Below, piece by piece: positions 1-6,090 of a stretch of DNA of 12,800 nt. The position numbers and the translations under genes were made by a program. This DNA is from Planctomycetota bacterium (GTDB lineage Bacteria > Planctomycetota > Phycisphaerae > WQYP01): NCBI GenBank assembly GCA_021809365.1, contig JAKBAC010000099.1, forward strand, positions 1 to 12,800, given 5' to 3'. The notes under the pieces were generated by a model that saw only the letters and a list, made by a program, of their open reading frames with translations, did not search any database and was not told where the DNA came from. Each line of letters begins with the position of its first letter. Position 1 is the first letter of the stretch.

Positions 1-327
1 TTAAGATCTTCTTTGTGATTTCGTATGTTAATTCCATCGCCATGAGAGTCAAGGCCACGAAAATATTTTCGTGGCCTGGCTGATCAGGTGAGGCGGTGCC
101 GGGTTGCACAACGCGCTGGCCTGATGCCTGCGGCTAAACCGGGAAGTTCGCGGTTGGGGCTGATGCCCGGATTTATGGCCATGCTCTGTCCACTTCATGC
201 TGCCCCTTTGCGCTTGCCCCCGGCCCCGGTCACGTCTATAACATTCGCTGTGGAATTTCGGTGCGGAAATTGCCGAGGCAATAATCGCCCCGTTTGGCAG
301 GCCGGGCAACGGAGGAGGTGCCTCTGG
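1..327. other. Non-coding upstream region
   Basis: I see no convincing protein gene here. Open frames on both strands lack family signatures and look like chance. A TAA at positions 2-4 could be the end of an upstream plus-strand gene, but this cannot be decided from the window. The region holds the 26-bp palindrome at 52-77 and otherwise GC-rich sequence. It leads to the purine-rich GGAGGAGG at 311-318. Confidence 0.5.
52..77. repeat. Perfect 26-bp palindrome
   Basis: Every base from 52 to 77 pairs with its mirror position. The left arm starts AGGCCACGAAAA, and the centre lies between bases 64 and 65. As RNA it would form a stem of about 11 bp with a 4-nt AUAU loop. No T-run follows on either side, so it is a poor intrinsic terminator. 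It could be a dimeric regulator site, a transcription-end hairpin or a REP-like unit. Thirteen bases of its right half plus one flanking base (TTTTCGTGGCCTG, 66-78) recur at 981-993 beside the transposase relic. Confidence 0.7.
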
Positions 328-420
328 ATGATAATCCATTCGCGCGGACTGCGGCTTCTGGTAACTGAACGTAGAAAAAGGAAACGCAATTCATGGCTCC
401 ATCGCTTCTCTATGACTTAA
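328..420 (+). CDS. Possible 30-aa basic leader peptide
   Basis: A short ATG frame ends inside the next gene, overlapping its first 28 bases in a different frame. Its support is a very strong Shine-Dalgarno sequence, GGAGGAGG at 311-318, nine bases before the ATG. That is better than the site of the dehydratase itself. The peptide is short and basic, with an RRKRKR run near its middle, and has no recognised family. It could couple translation to the dehydratase, or it could be a chance frame. Its codons cannot show selection at this length. Confidence 0.25.
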   Translation: MIIHSRGLRLLVTERRKRKRNSWLHRFSMT

Positions 421-866
421 CGGGACTTGATCTGCATAAAGAGGAATTCTCGCTGGAGGATATTCGCCAAATCAATCCGCAGCGCTTTGAGATGGAACAG
501 CTCTCCGCCATTATTCATATTGATTACCCCGCTAAAAGCGTCGTCGGGGTGAAGCACATTACCGAGAATGAATTCTGGGCCAGAGGGCACATTCCCGGCC
601 GCCCCCTGATGCCGGGCGTCATGATGGTGGAGGCGGCAGCACAACTTTGCGCATTTATGGCAAAAAAAATCATCCCGGAAATTCACTTCATGGGCTTTGC
701 CAAGGCGGATAATGTGCGCTTCCGTGGAACCGTTGTGCCTCCGGCATCACTTTATCTGATCGCGCAGGCCGCGGACATTTCCCGCCGCCGGATTATTGCC
801 AACTGCCAGGGAATCTGCAACGGAACGCTCGTTTTTGAAGCGGTTATCACCGGCATGCCGGTATGA
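393..866 (+). CDS. FabZ-like 3-hydroxyacyl-ACP dehydratase (hotdog fold)
   Basis: This 157-residue protein matches the FabZ/hotdog dehydratase family in length and signature. Proteins of this type remove water from 3-hydroxyacyl-ACP in the cytoplasmic fatty-acid cycle. The active-site stretch is GHIPGRPLMPGV (65-76), with catalytic His66. VEAAAQ follows, giving Glu80 and Gln84, so the dyad and the usual Gln are all present. The N-terminal ~35 residues (LHKEEFSLEDIRQINP) are longer than in core FabZ. The start is supported by AAGGAAA at 378-384, eight bases upstream. No fatty-acid gene is adjacent; the next is the synthase operon about 4 kb away. It could serve housekeeping fatty-acid synthesis, supply that operon, or act on a specialised substrate. 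Confidence 0.85.
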   Translation: MAPSLLYDLTGLDLHKEEFSLEDIRQINPQRFEMEQLSAIIHIDYPAKSVVGVKHITENEFWARGHIPGRPLMPGVMMVEAAAQLCAFMAKKIIPEIHFMGFAKADNVRFRGTVVPPASLYLIAQAADISRRRIIANCQGICNGTLVFEAVITGMPV

Positions 867-899
867 CGGAGTGTGGCGATATTTCCGTGCACCGATGGC

Positions 900-930
900 G
901 GCGGCAAGATACTAGAGACAGCCGCCTATT
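900..930 (+). terminator. Possible weak terminator after the dehydratase
   Basis: GGCGGC (900-905) and GCCGCC (921-926) form a 6-bp GC stem with a 15-base loop, followed by TATT only. The U-tract is poor and the loop long, so termination is uncertain. Position, 34 bases after the stop codon, is the main argument. Confidence 0.22.
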
Positions 931-999
931 AATGGGGAGTCGGCACGGTGCTGTACCCTTGCGGATCAGGTTGTTGTATCTTTTCGTGGCCTGCCGGTT

Positions 1000-1111
1000 T
1001 GCGTGGCACGGCGATCATCATTGACGAAAAAAAGACCACTTGACGGCTATTTCCACGCTGGGTAACGTGGTGGGGTACATCGGGGATGACAATGCGAGCG
1101 GTTCGAGGCAT
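1000..1111 (-). pseudogene. 5' remnant of a REP-associated (Y1/TnpA_REP) transposase
   Basis: Read on the minus strand from the ATG at 1109-1111, the peptide begins MPRTARIVIPDVPHHVTQRG and goes on NSRQVVFF. This is the N-terminal signature of REP-associated tyrosine transposases (RAYTs, Y1 HUH-like fold), including the metal-binding His pair. The family is normally about 150-300 aa. After VVFF the frame is lost in a run of seven A (1027-1033 on the plus strand). Dropping one base restores VNDDRRAT, the expected continuation, before similarity ends near 1000. What remains is about 37 codons, so it cannot be active. The truncated start abuts the toxin relic. Confidence 0.72.
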
Positions 1112-1184
1112 AAAGAACAATGTCCCACTATCCGGTCCGGGTGTCAAACAACAGGCGACTGCCCATAGATTCGATCAATCCATT

Positions 1185-1477
1185 GATGCGGCTGGAAACG
1201 TCAATTACGTGGGTCTAACCAAGGACATCGAGCGGCGAGCCGCGGAGCAGCCTGGACAAAAAGGGATTCAAATCCAGGCGATTTCCGGGGTTGGCAAATT
1301 TATCCCGTGCCGATGCCCAAGCAGTCGAGCAAGCATTAGATAGAAGACCACGGTCCGGGGAAAAATGGTGGTACGCTGCTTAATAAAATCAACTGTATCG
1401 CGTCGACCAACGCGATTTATACCCGAGCACTTCAGAGGGCGTCCCAGATATTATGCGCGATAAAATGTCCAAGGTAG
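1185..1477 (+). pseudogene. Frameshifted C-terminal tail of a GIY-YIG-like polymorphic toxin
   Basis: Three frames must be joined. Frame one reads DAAGNVNYVGLTKDIERRAAEQ and on to KGIQIQAISG. Removing one G from the GGGG at 1287-1290 gives LANLSRADAQAVEQAL. Removing one more base near 1339 gives IEDHGPGKNGGTLLNKIN and so on to a TAG at 1475-1477. The YVG, the ERR arginine, the Glu of AVEQAL and the NK.N stretch fit the GIY-YIG nuclease pattern found as the tip of RHS-type polymorphic toxins. I see no RHS core upstream. The stop lies 13 bases before the presumed immunity gene, the usual toxin-immunity order. Family assignment is from motif recall. Confidence 0.6.
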
Positions 1478-1490
1478 CGAAAGGTGAGCG

Positions 1491-1958
1491 ATGAAAATTA
1501 GATTTGGAGACATTGTTGAGATCGAGACGGGCAAGGGGCTGGCTTATGCGATGTATACTCACAACCATGAGCGACCACCAAAATTTGGTGCCGTGATTTG
1601 TGTCTTTGATTGTCTTTACAAATCACGGCCGGGCAATATCGTGGAAATCCGCAAGTTCTCCGCAAGATTTGCCACGTTCTTTCCTCTGCAAGCTGCGGTC
1701 GATAGGAGGATTGTCGAGGTCGTTGGAAATCTGCCGATTCCGGAGGCGTTAAGGCCTTTTCCACTTTTTCGGGATGGTGTTGCAGACCCAAAGACGAAAA
1801 AGGTGGCAAGCTGGTGGTTATGGGATGGCGAAAAAGAGTGGCAAATTGGGGCGTTAACCCCTGACCAGCGCAAGTTGCCCATTCGGAGTGTCTGGAACGA
1901 TTCGATTTTGATCGAACGCATTGAGGAGGGGTGGCGTCCTGAAAATGATCCAAGATAG
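1491..1958 (+). CDS. Imm26-like immunity protein (orphan)
   Basis: This is a 155-residue soluble protein without signal peptide or membrane segment. It opens with KIRFGDIVEIETGKGLAYA, which resembles the GDI..I...G.YAY start of Imm26-type all-beta immunity proteins. It also has a WWLWDGEKEW motif (108-117) and a PIRSVWND..LIERI..GW tail. Immunity proteins of this kind bind and block the nuclease tip of a polymorphic toxin in the cytoplasm. The ATG has AAGGTGAG at 1480-1487 upstream. It lies 13 bases behind the decayed toxin tail, so its own reading frame has outlived its toxin. It might protect against sibling toxins, or simply not have decayed yet. The Imm26 label is tentative; a conserved hypothetical protein is the alternative. 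Confidence 0.6.
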   Translation: MKIRFGDIVEIETGKGLAYAMYTHNHERPPKFGAVICVFDCLYKSRPGNIVEIRKFSARFATFFPLQAAVDRRIVEVVGNLPIPEALRPFPLFRDGVADPKTKKVASWWLWDGEKEWQIGALTPDQRKLPIRSVWNDSILIERIEEGWRPENDPR

Positions 1959-2414
1959 GGGCAGCTAAATTGTGGCCCGGCCAAGTGCGCAGGAACCGAT
2001 TATAATGACGAGAATATGGGGCGTAGACAATGGCCCTAGCGGCCGAAACAATCTTGAATCGCAATTCCGGCGGCATCGCACCTCGTCGCAGGCGTTCTCT
2101 ATGCCGCTCGGTGATCTGTGGCTGATCGTCCCGTAGATGACGCTACGTCGTTATGCCGTGATGATCGCCAATTCAGATTTCCCCTCCGCTCGCCTCCCCT
2201 ACCTCGTGGTTCAAAAACGTTGTGTCGTCGTGGCTTTGTGGTAAATACCGTCGTGGTCGTCGTAACCCCGCGTCGCTCCTTGTCCAACCTCTGTGGCCTC
2301 TGCCACCTCTGTGTGGCTACTCGTCGTTCCGTCCGTGAGTCGTGGTGAAAGGCTCGTCTCCTGAAAACTGAAAACTGAAAACATTACCGGCCCCTAGATT
2401 CCGTCACGGGCGTC
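1959..2414. other. Non-coding GT-rich, low-complexity spacer
   Basis: No gene is supported here. From about 2100 to 2345 the plus strand is strongly biased to CGTCG, GTGGC and CTCTGTG words, for example CCTCTGTGGCCTCTGCCACC near 2288-2307. I recall similar phrases as dispersed intergenic repeats in planctomycetes and other soil bacteria. Open frames through it translate to R/V-rich nonsense on both strands. Three tandem CTGAAAA units follow at 2361-2381. Confidence 0.55.
2361..2381 (+). repeat. Three tandem copies of CTGAAAA
   Basis: The 7-base unit CTGAAAA is repeated three times without a mismatch and is followed by C. Its function is unknown. Slipped-strand variation in copy number would be expected between strains. 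It lies at the end of the GT-rich spacer and about 35 bases before the candidate promoter of the next gene. Confidence 0.8.
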
Positions 2415-2444
2415 TTGGCTATGGTTGCGGCTTTATGGCATAAT
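2415..2444 (+). promoter_or_regulatory. Candidate sigma-70-type promoter
   Basis: TTGGCT at 2415-2420 and CATAAT at 2439-2444 are 18 bases apart. They match the -35 and -10 consensus at 4/6 and 5/6. The predicted start near 2451 would leave a leader of about 29 bases before the ATG at 2480. This is a consensus match only. Confidence 0.4.
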
Positions 2445-2479
2445 TTGCGTCGATGTGCTGTTAGCCATTGGAGTCCAAC

Positions 2480-3037
2480 ATGCAGATCTTCAGAACCAGT
2501 CGACTCAACGCCACCGCCGGCGCGGGTGTTTTTGTTGATCGACTTGAACCGATACTCAAGCGGGCCGTTGAGCCGGTATCGCCCGAATCGGTGGCTGTTT
2601 GGGATGTCCGGCAGCTTGCGGATGGAAGGAATTTATATCATCTGTGCCTCCATGATGCCTGGTCGCATGTCCATCAGCACTTTTCGGCCGAGGAAATCTC
2701 TCCTGATATGCCGATTGATCGGCTTGTGTTTGAAAAGTTGGCGCTGTTTCTCAGCAGCGCGCGGCGGGTGAGTTTTCGCATGCGCGAGGGAACTTTTGGT
2801 ACGGAGACCATGGCGAACTTGCGTTCGGCTCTCAATGCAATTCCGGGTATCGGGCATAAGGGGCTGAAGATTCAGAATCGGTGTGAAATTGTCCCGTGCA
2901 ATGATTTTCTGCCCGCCACCGCCATGCGGCTGACGGATTTCTCACTGGAAGTTGAGGCATCCGCCGCCGATGCAGTGGCGCATGCCCTTGAAAACACGGG
3001 GTTTCAGGTGGAAAGCCGATCGGTTTTGCGGAGTTGA
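2480..3037 (+). CDS. Hypothetical protein, 185 aa
   Basis: I do not recognise this family. The ATG at 2480 is preferred over an in-frame TTG at 2468 because GGAG at 2470-2473 lies six bases before it. The protein is soluble, with no signal peptide or membrane helix. It contains a His-rich stretch, LYHLCLHDAWSHVHQHFSAE (about 53-72), which could bind a metal. Two Cys flank the later segment NRCEIVPCNDF. The acidic C-terminal part (SLEVEASAADAVAHALENTG) looks like an alpha/beta subdomain. Codon use and base composition resemble the neighbours, so it is probably a real vertical gene. The TPR gene follows after 85 bases and may be co-transcribed. Confidence 0.7.
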   Translation: MQIFRTSRLNATAGAGVFVDRLEPILKRAVEPVSPESVAVWDVRQLADGRNLYHLCLHDAWSHVHQHFSAEEISPDMPIDRLVFEKLALFLSSARRVSFRMREGTFGTETMANLRSALNAIPGIGHKGLKIQNRCEIVPCNDFLPATAMRLTDFSLEVEASAADAVAHALENTGFQVESRSVLRS

Positions 3038-3062
3038 CGGAAAAGCCGCGGCACGAAGTAGT

Positions 3063-3091
3063 TTGGAATTCGCCCCGCAGTTTGTTAGCAT
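3063..3091 (+). promoter_or_regulatory. Weak candidate promoter before the TPR gene
   Basis: TTGGAA (3063-3068) and TAGCAT (3086-3091) are 17 bases apart, each a 4/6 match to the consensus. The inferred start near 3098 gives a leader of about 25 bases. This would uncouple the TPR gene from the preceding one, but the match is modest. Confidence 0.27.
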
Positions 3092-3122
3092 ATTAAGCGT
3101 ATTGAATGGAGTGACACGCACC

Positions 3123-4466
3123 ATGAGCGACTGGCAGGAAGCGGAGCAACGCGTTGAGCGTGCTCATGAGCTTTATGAGCGCGGGCGGTGGGAGGAGGCA
3201 CTCTCGGAGCTTCGGCAGGCGATTGCGATTAATCCCGATAACGGTGCCTGGTACTTTAATCTCGGCCTGACGCTGGACATGATGGACCGCTATGATGAAG
3301 CCCTGGCGGCCTATCAGCAGGCGGTAGAACTCGAACCGCAGGATATTGAATCGCTTACCGCCGCCGGTACCGATTGCACACGCGTCGGCAAATATCAGAA
3401 AGCCATCGAATTTTTTCAGCGTGTGGAGCGTATTGATCCATCGGTGGAAGCCTGCTATTGCAATCGCATTGCCGCATACAGCGAGCTGGGCGATTTTGAC
3501 CGGGCGGAGGAGATGTTTTATCTCGCCCGTCAATACCGTGAAAAGTGTCCACTCTGTTTCTATAACATGGGCCTGGCGCTCTTTGGCCGCGGTCAATATG
3601 ACCGCGCTCTATGGTGCTGGCAGCAGGTACTGGAACTGGAACCCGATTACCCGCAGGTCCATGCGCGTATCGCGGATGTATTCTGGGCCAAAAGTCGGCT
3701 GCCCGAAGCGCGCACGCACCTCTTTGAGGAATTGCGGTCGGATCCCGGTAATCTCGATACCCTCCTGGACCTCGGCGAGTTGCTCATGGAAATGGGGCAG
3801 GACAATCCGGCGGCGGAAAAGTTCCGGCAGGTGCTGGACCTGGATCCGGAGGACTGCACAGCGCATTATCAGCTTGGCGTGCTGGCGCAAAAAGAGGGTG
3901 ATTCCCGCCTGGCGCTGGAGCGTTTCAAATTTGTACTGCGCCATGACCGGCATTTTATCGGCGCACATCTGCAAATTGCCAAGGTGTATCACCGCCAGAC
4001 TAACCGCGCGGAATCGCTGTATCATGCCAATTCCGAAATGGCACAGCCCGAACTTGATGACGCCACATTGCTGGAATTGGGAAATCTATTTATGGATATG
4101 TCCCAATACGACTCGGCTCAGTCCGCGATGCGCCGCTTGGTGGAGCAATGCCCGCATGATGCCAACGCCCGCCACGGTCTGGCCGTCGCGTTGCTTCTGG
4201 GCAATCGCCTGGATGATGGAATTGAACAATGCAAACAGGCACTGAAAATTCAGCCCAAACATAACGCGGCGATGTTTAATCTGGCATTGGCGTATATGTC
4301 CAGGCATGATTTCGCGCGGGCCCGCTATTGGCTTCAGGAAGCTCTGGATATTGCGCCGGATGATCCACAACTGCGGCAAATTCAGCACCGCCTCTGGCTG
4401 GAATCCCGTTGGTATCAATTACGCCAATGGCCCCGCGTTATTGCGGCTTGGTTGCGCGCGAAATAA
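3123..4466 (+). CDS. Soluble tetratricopeptide-repeat protein
   Basis: The protein of 447 residues is almost entirely TPR. I count about twelve 34-residue helix pairs between residue 10 and residue 415. Clear examples are WYFNLGLTLDMMDRYDEALA (43-62), CFYNMGLALFGRGQYDRALW (145-164) and AMFNLALAYMSRHDFARARY (383-402), each with the G/A-Y-P pattern. TPR solenoids act as protein-binding scaffolds; no enzyme domain is attached, so the partner is unknown. No signal peptide or membrane helix is visible, hence probably cytoplasmic. The frame is open further upstream to 2952, but that part overlaps the preceding gene out of frame. The ATG at 3123 has GGAGTGA at 3108-3114, eight bases away, and begins the first repeat naturally. 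The last ~25 residues are basic and Trp-rich. Confidence 0.9.
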   Translation: MSDWQEAEQRVERAHELYERGRWEEALSELRQAIAINPDNGAWYFNLGLTLDMMDRYDEALAAYQQAVELEPQDIESLTAAGTDCTRVGKYQKAIEFFQRVERIDPSVEACYCNRIAAYSELGDFDRAEEMFYLARQYREKCPLCFYNMGLALFGRGQYDRALWCWQQVLELEPDYPQVHARIADVFWAKSRLPEARTHLFEELRSDPGNLDTLLDLGELLMEMGQDNPAAEKFRQVLDLDPEDCTAHYQLGVLAQKEGDSRLALERFKFVLRHDRHFIGAHLQIAKVYHRQTNRAESLYHANSEMAQPELDDATLLELGNLFMDMSQYDSAQSAMRRLVEQCPHDANARHGLAVALLLGNRLDDGIEQCKQALKIQPKHNAAMFNLALAYMSRHDFARARYWLQEALDIAPDDPQLRQIQHRLWLESRWYQLRQWPRVIAAWLRAK

Positions 4467-4564
4467 TTGCAGCGGTGGTTTCCGCGGAGCGAAGAGCCGC
4501 AGAGACTTGAGCAGTAGTTCTGAAATGTTCAAAAAAATGCGACATGCCTGAAGTGGGGTGCCGG

Positions 4565-4587
4565 ATTCCGGCGGCGTGGCCGGAATT
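4565..4587 (+). terminator. Hairpin, possible terminator of the TPR gene
   Basis: ATTCCGGC (4565-4572) and GCCGGAAT (4579-4586) form a perfect 8-bp stem around a 6-base loop. The downstream sequence (TATTTCC) is only slightly T-rich, so termination would be weak. It lies about 100 bases after the TPR stop codon. It may instead be part of the inverted-repeat cluster that follows. Confidence 0.35.
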
Positions 4588-4596
4588 ATTTCCAGC

Positions 4597-4736
4597 CCCT
4601 CCGTGCGGGGTGTGGCCATATTTTTTGGCAAAGGGCGGGTAATGGGCCTGACGGTGCACCGGCATTCGTCTTAGCGCCGGCATTTATGCCGCCGGCTTCC
4701 GTATTCCTGCCAAAAATTATGGCCACACCCTCCGTG
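4597..4736. repeat. MITE/BIME-like inverted-repeat element with flanking 9-bp direct repeat
   Basis: Two 23-base arms, 4608-4630 (starting GGGTGTGGCCATA) and 4708-4730, are reverse complements with one mismatch. They are separated by 77 bases. Inside, GCCGGC at 4676-4681 and 4691-4696 can form a second hairpin. The 9-mer CCCTCCGTG occurs directly at 4597-4605 and 4728-4736, as a target duplication might; the right copy shares three bases with the arm. There is no coding potential. It could be a small non-autonomous element, a pair of inverted REP units, or a long RNA hairpin in the TPR-to-operon spacer. Confidence 0.55.
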
Positions 4737-4785
4737 TGTGATTTCCTGCGTATGGCTTGCCTAATGCGTCGGCAACGCGGAAAAT

Positions 4786-6090
4786 ATGGTTATGAAAAAT
4801 CACAGTGACGTTGGCATTATCGGTTGCGGCCCCGCGGGGGCGGTGGCCGGGGCGCTCCTGGCCGCCAGGGGATATTCGGTGGCAATTTTTGATCGTGACC
4901 GGCATCCCCGCCATCACATCGGTGAATCGTTACTGCCCGCCAGCATGGGTATTTTAGAAAGCATCGGCATGAGCGCCGCGTGGATGCAGGCGCATCATCA
5001 GCCTAAATTTGGAGCGCGGTTTTTTGATCCGGTGGTCAATCGGATGGAAACGTTCAGCTTCGCATCGCGGGACGCGGGTGCGGTGCCGCCGGCGTTTAAT
5101 GTTCTGCGGGAAGAATTTGATCAGCAATTGTGTGATCTGGCGCAGCGGAAAGGGTGCGCGATGTATGCCAACTGCAACATCACCGCGGTGACGGAAGATA
5201 CCGCGCCGGTGCGCATCAACACCGCCACGGGTGATGCGCATAGTTGTGATTTTCTCATTGACGCCAGCGGCGGGGCGGCCATGCTGGCGAAAAAATTGGG
5301 ACACCGGGATATGATCCCCGATTTTGGCCGATTGGCGGTGTACAATTATTTTGCGGACTTTCCGTTCGCGGATTTGACGGATCCGCTGGAGCGTCAATAC
5401 TTCACCATGCACCTGATTGATGACGGCTGGATATGGCTGATTCCACTGCATAACGGCAGTATAAGCATCGGGGCGGTTCTCAAACGTGAAGCGGTGCGAA
5501 AAAACATGAATCCGCGGGAGCAGTTTGGTGCCGCCGTGGCGCAATCACCGCTGCTTCAGGAGCGGCTGAGAAACGCCAGAGCGCTGTCGGAATACCGGGT
5601 GGCCGGTGATTACAGTTATCACTGCGGCCAGCGCTTTGGCAGCCATTATGTACTGATTGGCGATGCCGCGGGCTTTCTGGATCCGATATTTTCCAGCGGC
5701 GTGCATCTGGCGGTATCATCGGCGGCGCGTGTGGTGGAGGCGGTGGAGGCAGTTCTCCAACATGGCAACCATGCGGCGCTGGCGGTGTATCAGACGGAGA
5801 TGGAAGCGGGTACGGGCGTGTTTCAGGCGTTCGTCGGACGGTTCTATCAACGTGATCTGGTGCGGAATCTTTTTTTCGCGGCGAATCAGAATGTGATGTT
5901 GCGAAAGGCGATCATCGATATTCTCGCCGGTCATGTCTGGGATCGCAGCAATCCTCTGATTCCCTCTCTGCATCGCAACGCGGCGGAGGCCAACGCGGTT
6001 GAAGCGGCAATCGCGGACAAATTGGTGGACGAGTACCGTGCGGCAATCCGTACGGACAGTGCGGCGGCACCGTTGGTCCGTGAGGCATGA
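4786..6090 (+). CDS. Flavin-dependent halogenase-like FAD oxidoreductase
   Basis: The 434-residue protein has an N-terminal Rossmann FAD motif, GIIGCGPAG (10-18), and a GESLLP motif (46-51). It also carries the WxWxIP signature of flavin-dependent halogenases (WIWLIP, 215-220) and a second FAD motif, GDAAGFLDPIFSSGVHLA (292-309). Lys74 in QPKFGARF sits where the halogenases keep the lysine that carries the hypohalite. Such enzymes use FADH2, O2 and halide; FADH2 must come from a reductase not seen here. Related FAD mono-oxygenases and geranylgeranyl-reductase-type enzymes share the fold, so halogenation is likely but unproven. It is first in the operon, and its stop overlaps the next start by ATGA. 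Start may be ATG 4786 or 4792; GCGGAAA lies upstream of both. Confidence 0.85.
   Translation: MVMKNHSDVGIIGCGPAGAVAGALLAARGYSVAIFDRDRHPRHHIGESLLPASMGILESIGMSAAWMQAHHQPKFGARFFDPVVNRMETFSFASRDAGAVPPAFNVLREEFDQQLCDLAQRKGCAMYANCNITAVTEDTAPVRINTATGDAHSCDFLIDASGGAAMLAKKLGHRDMIPDFGRLAVYNYFADFPFADLTDPLERQYFTMHLIDDGWIWLIPLHNGSISIGAVLKREAVRKNMNPREQFGAAVAQSPLLQERLRNARALSEYRVAGDYSYHCGQRFGSHYVLIGDAAGFLDPIFSSGVHLAVSSAARVVEAVEAVLQHGNHAALAVYQTEMEAGTGVFQAFVGRFYQRDLVRNLFFAANQNVMLRKAIIDILAGHVWDRSNPLIPSLHRNAAEANAVEAAIADKLVDEYRAAIRTDSAAAPLVREA

Noticed and set aside
1498..2076. Minus-strand 192-codon frame opposite the immunity gene
   Set aside because: No family signature, and the plus-strand frame carries the recognisable motifs, the ribosome site and the toxin-adjacent position.
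3346..4245. Long plus-strand 299-codon frame inside the TPR gene
   Set aside because: It is the +1 shadow of clear TPR coding sequence and has a Trp/Arg-rich composition without domains.
4757..4785. Possible promoter TTGCCT-17-GAAAAT before the halogenase gene
   Set aside because: The match is weak and would start transcription inside the coding region; not enough to call.
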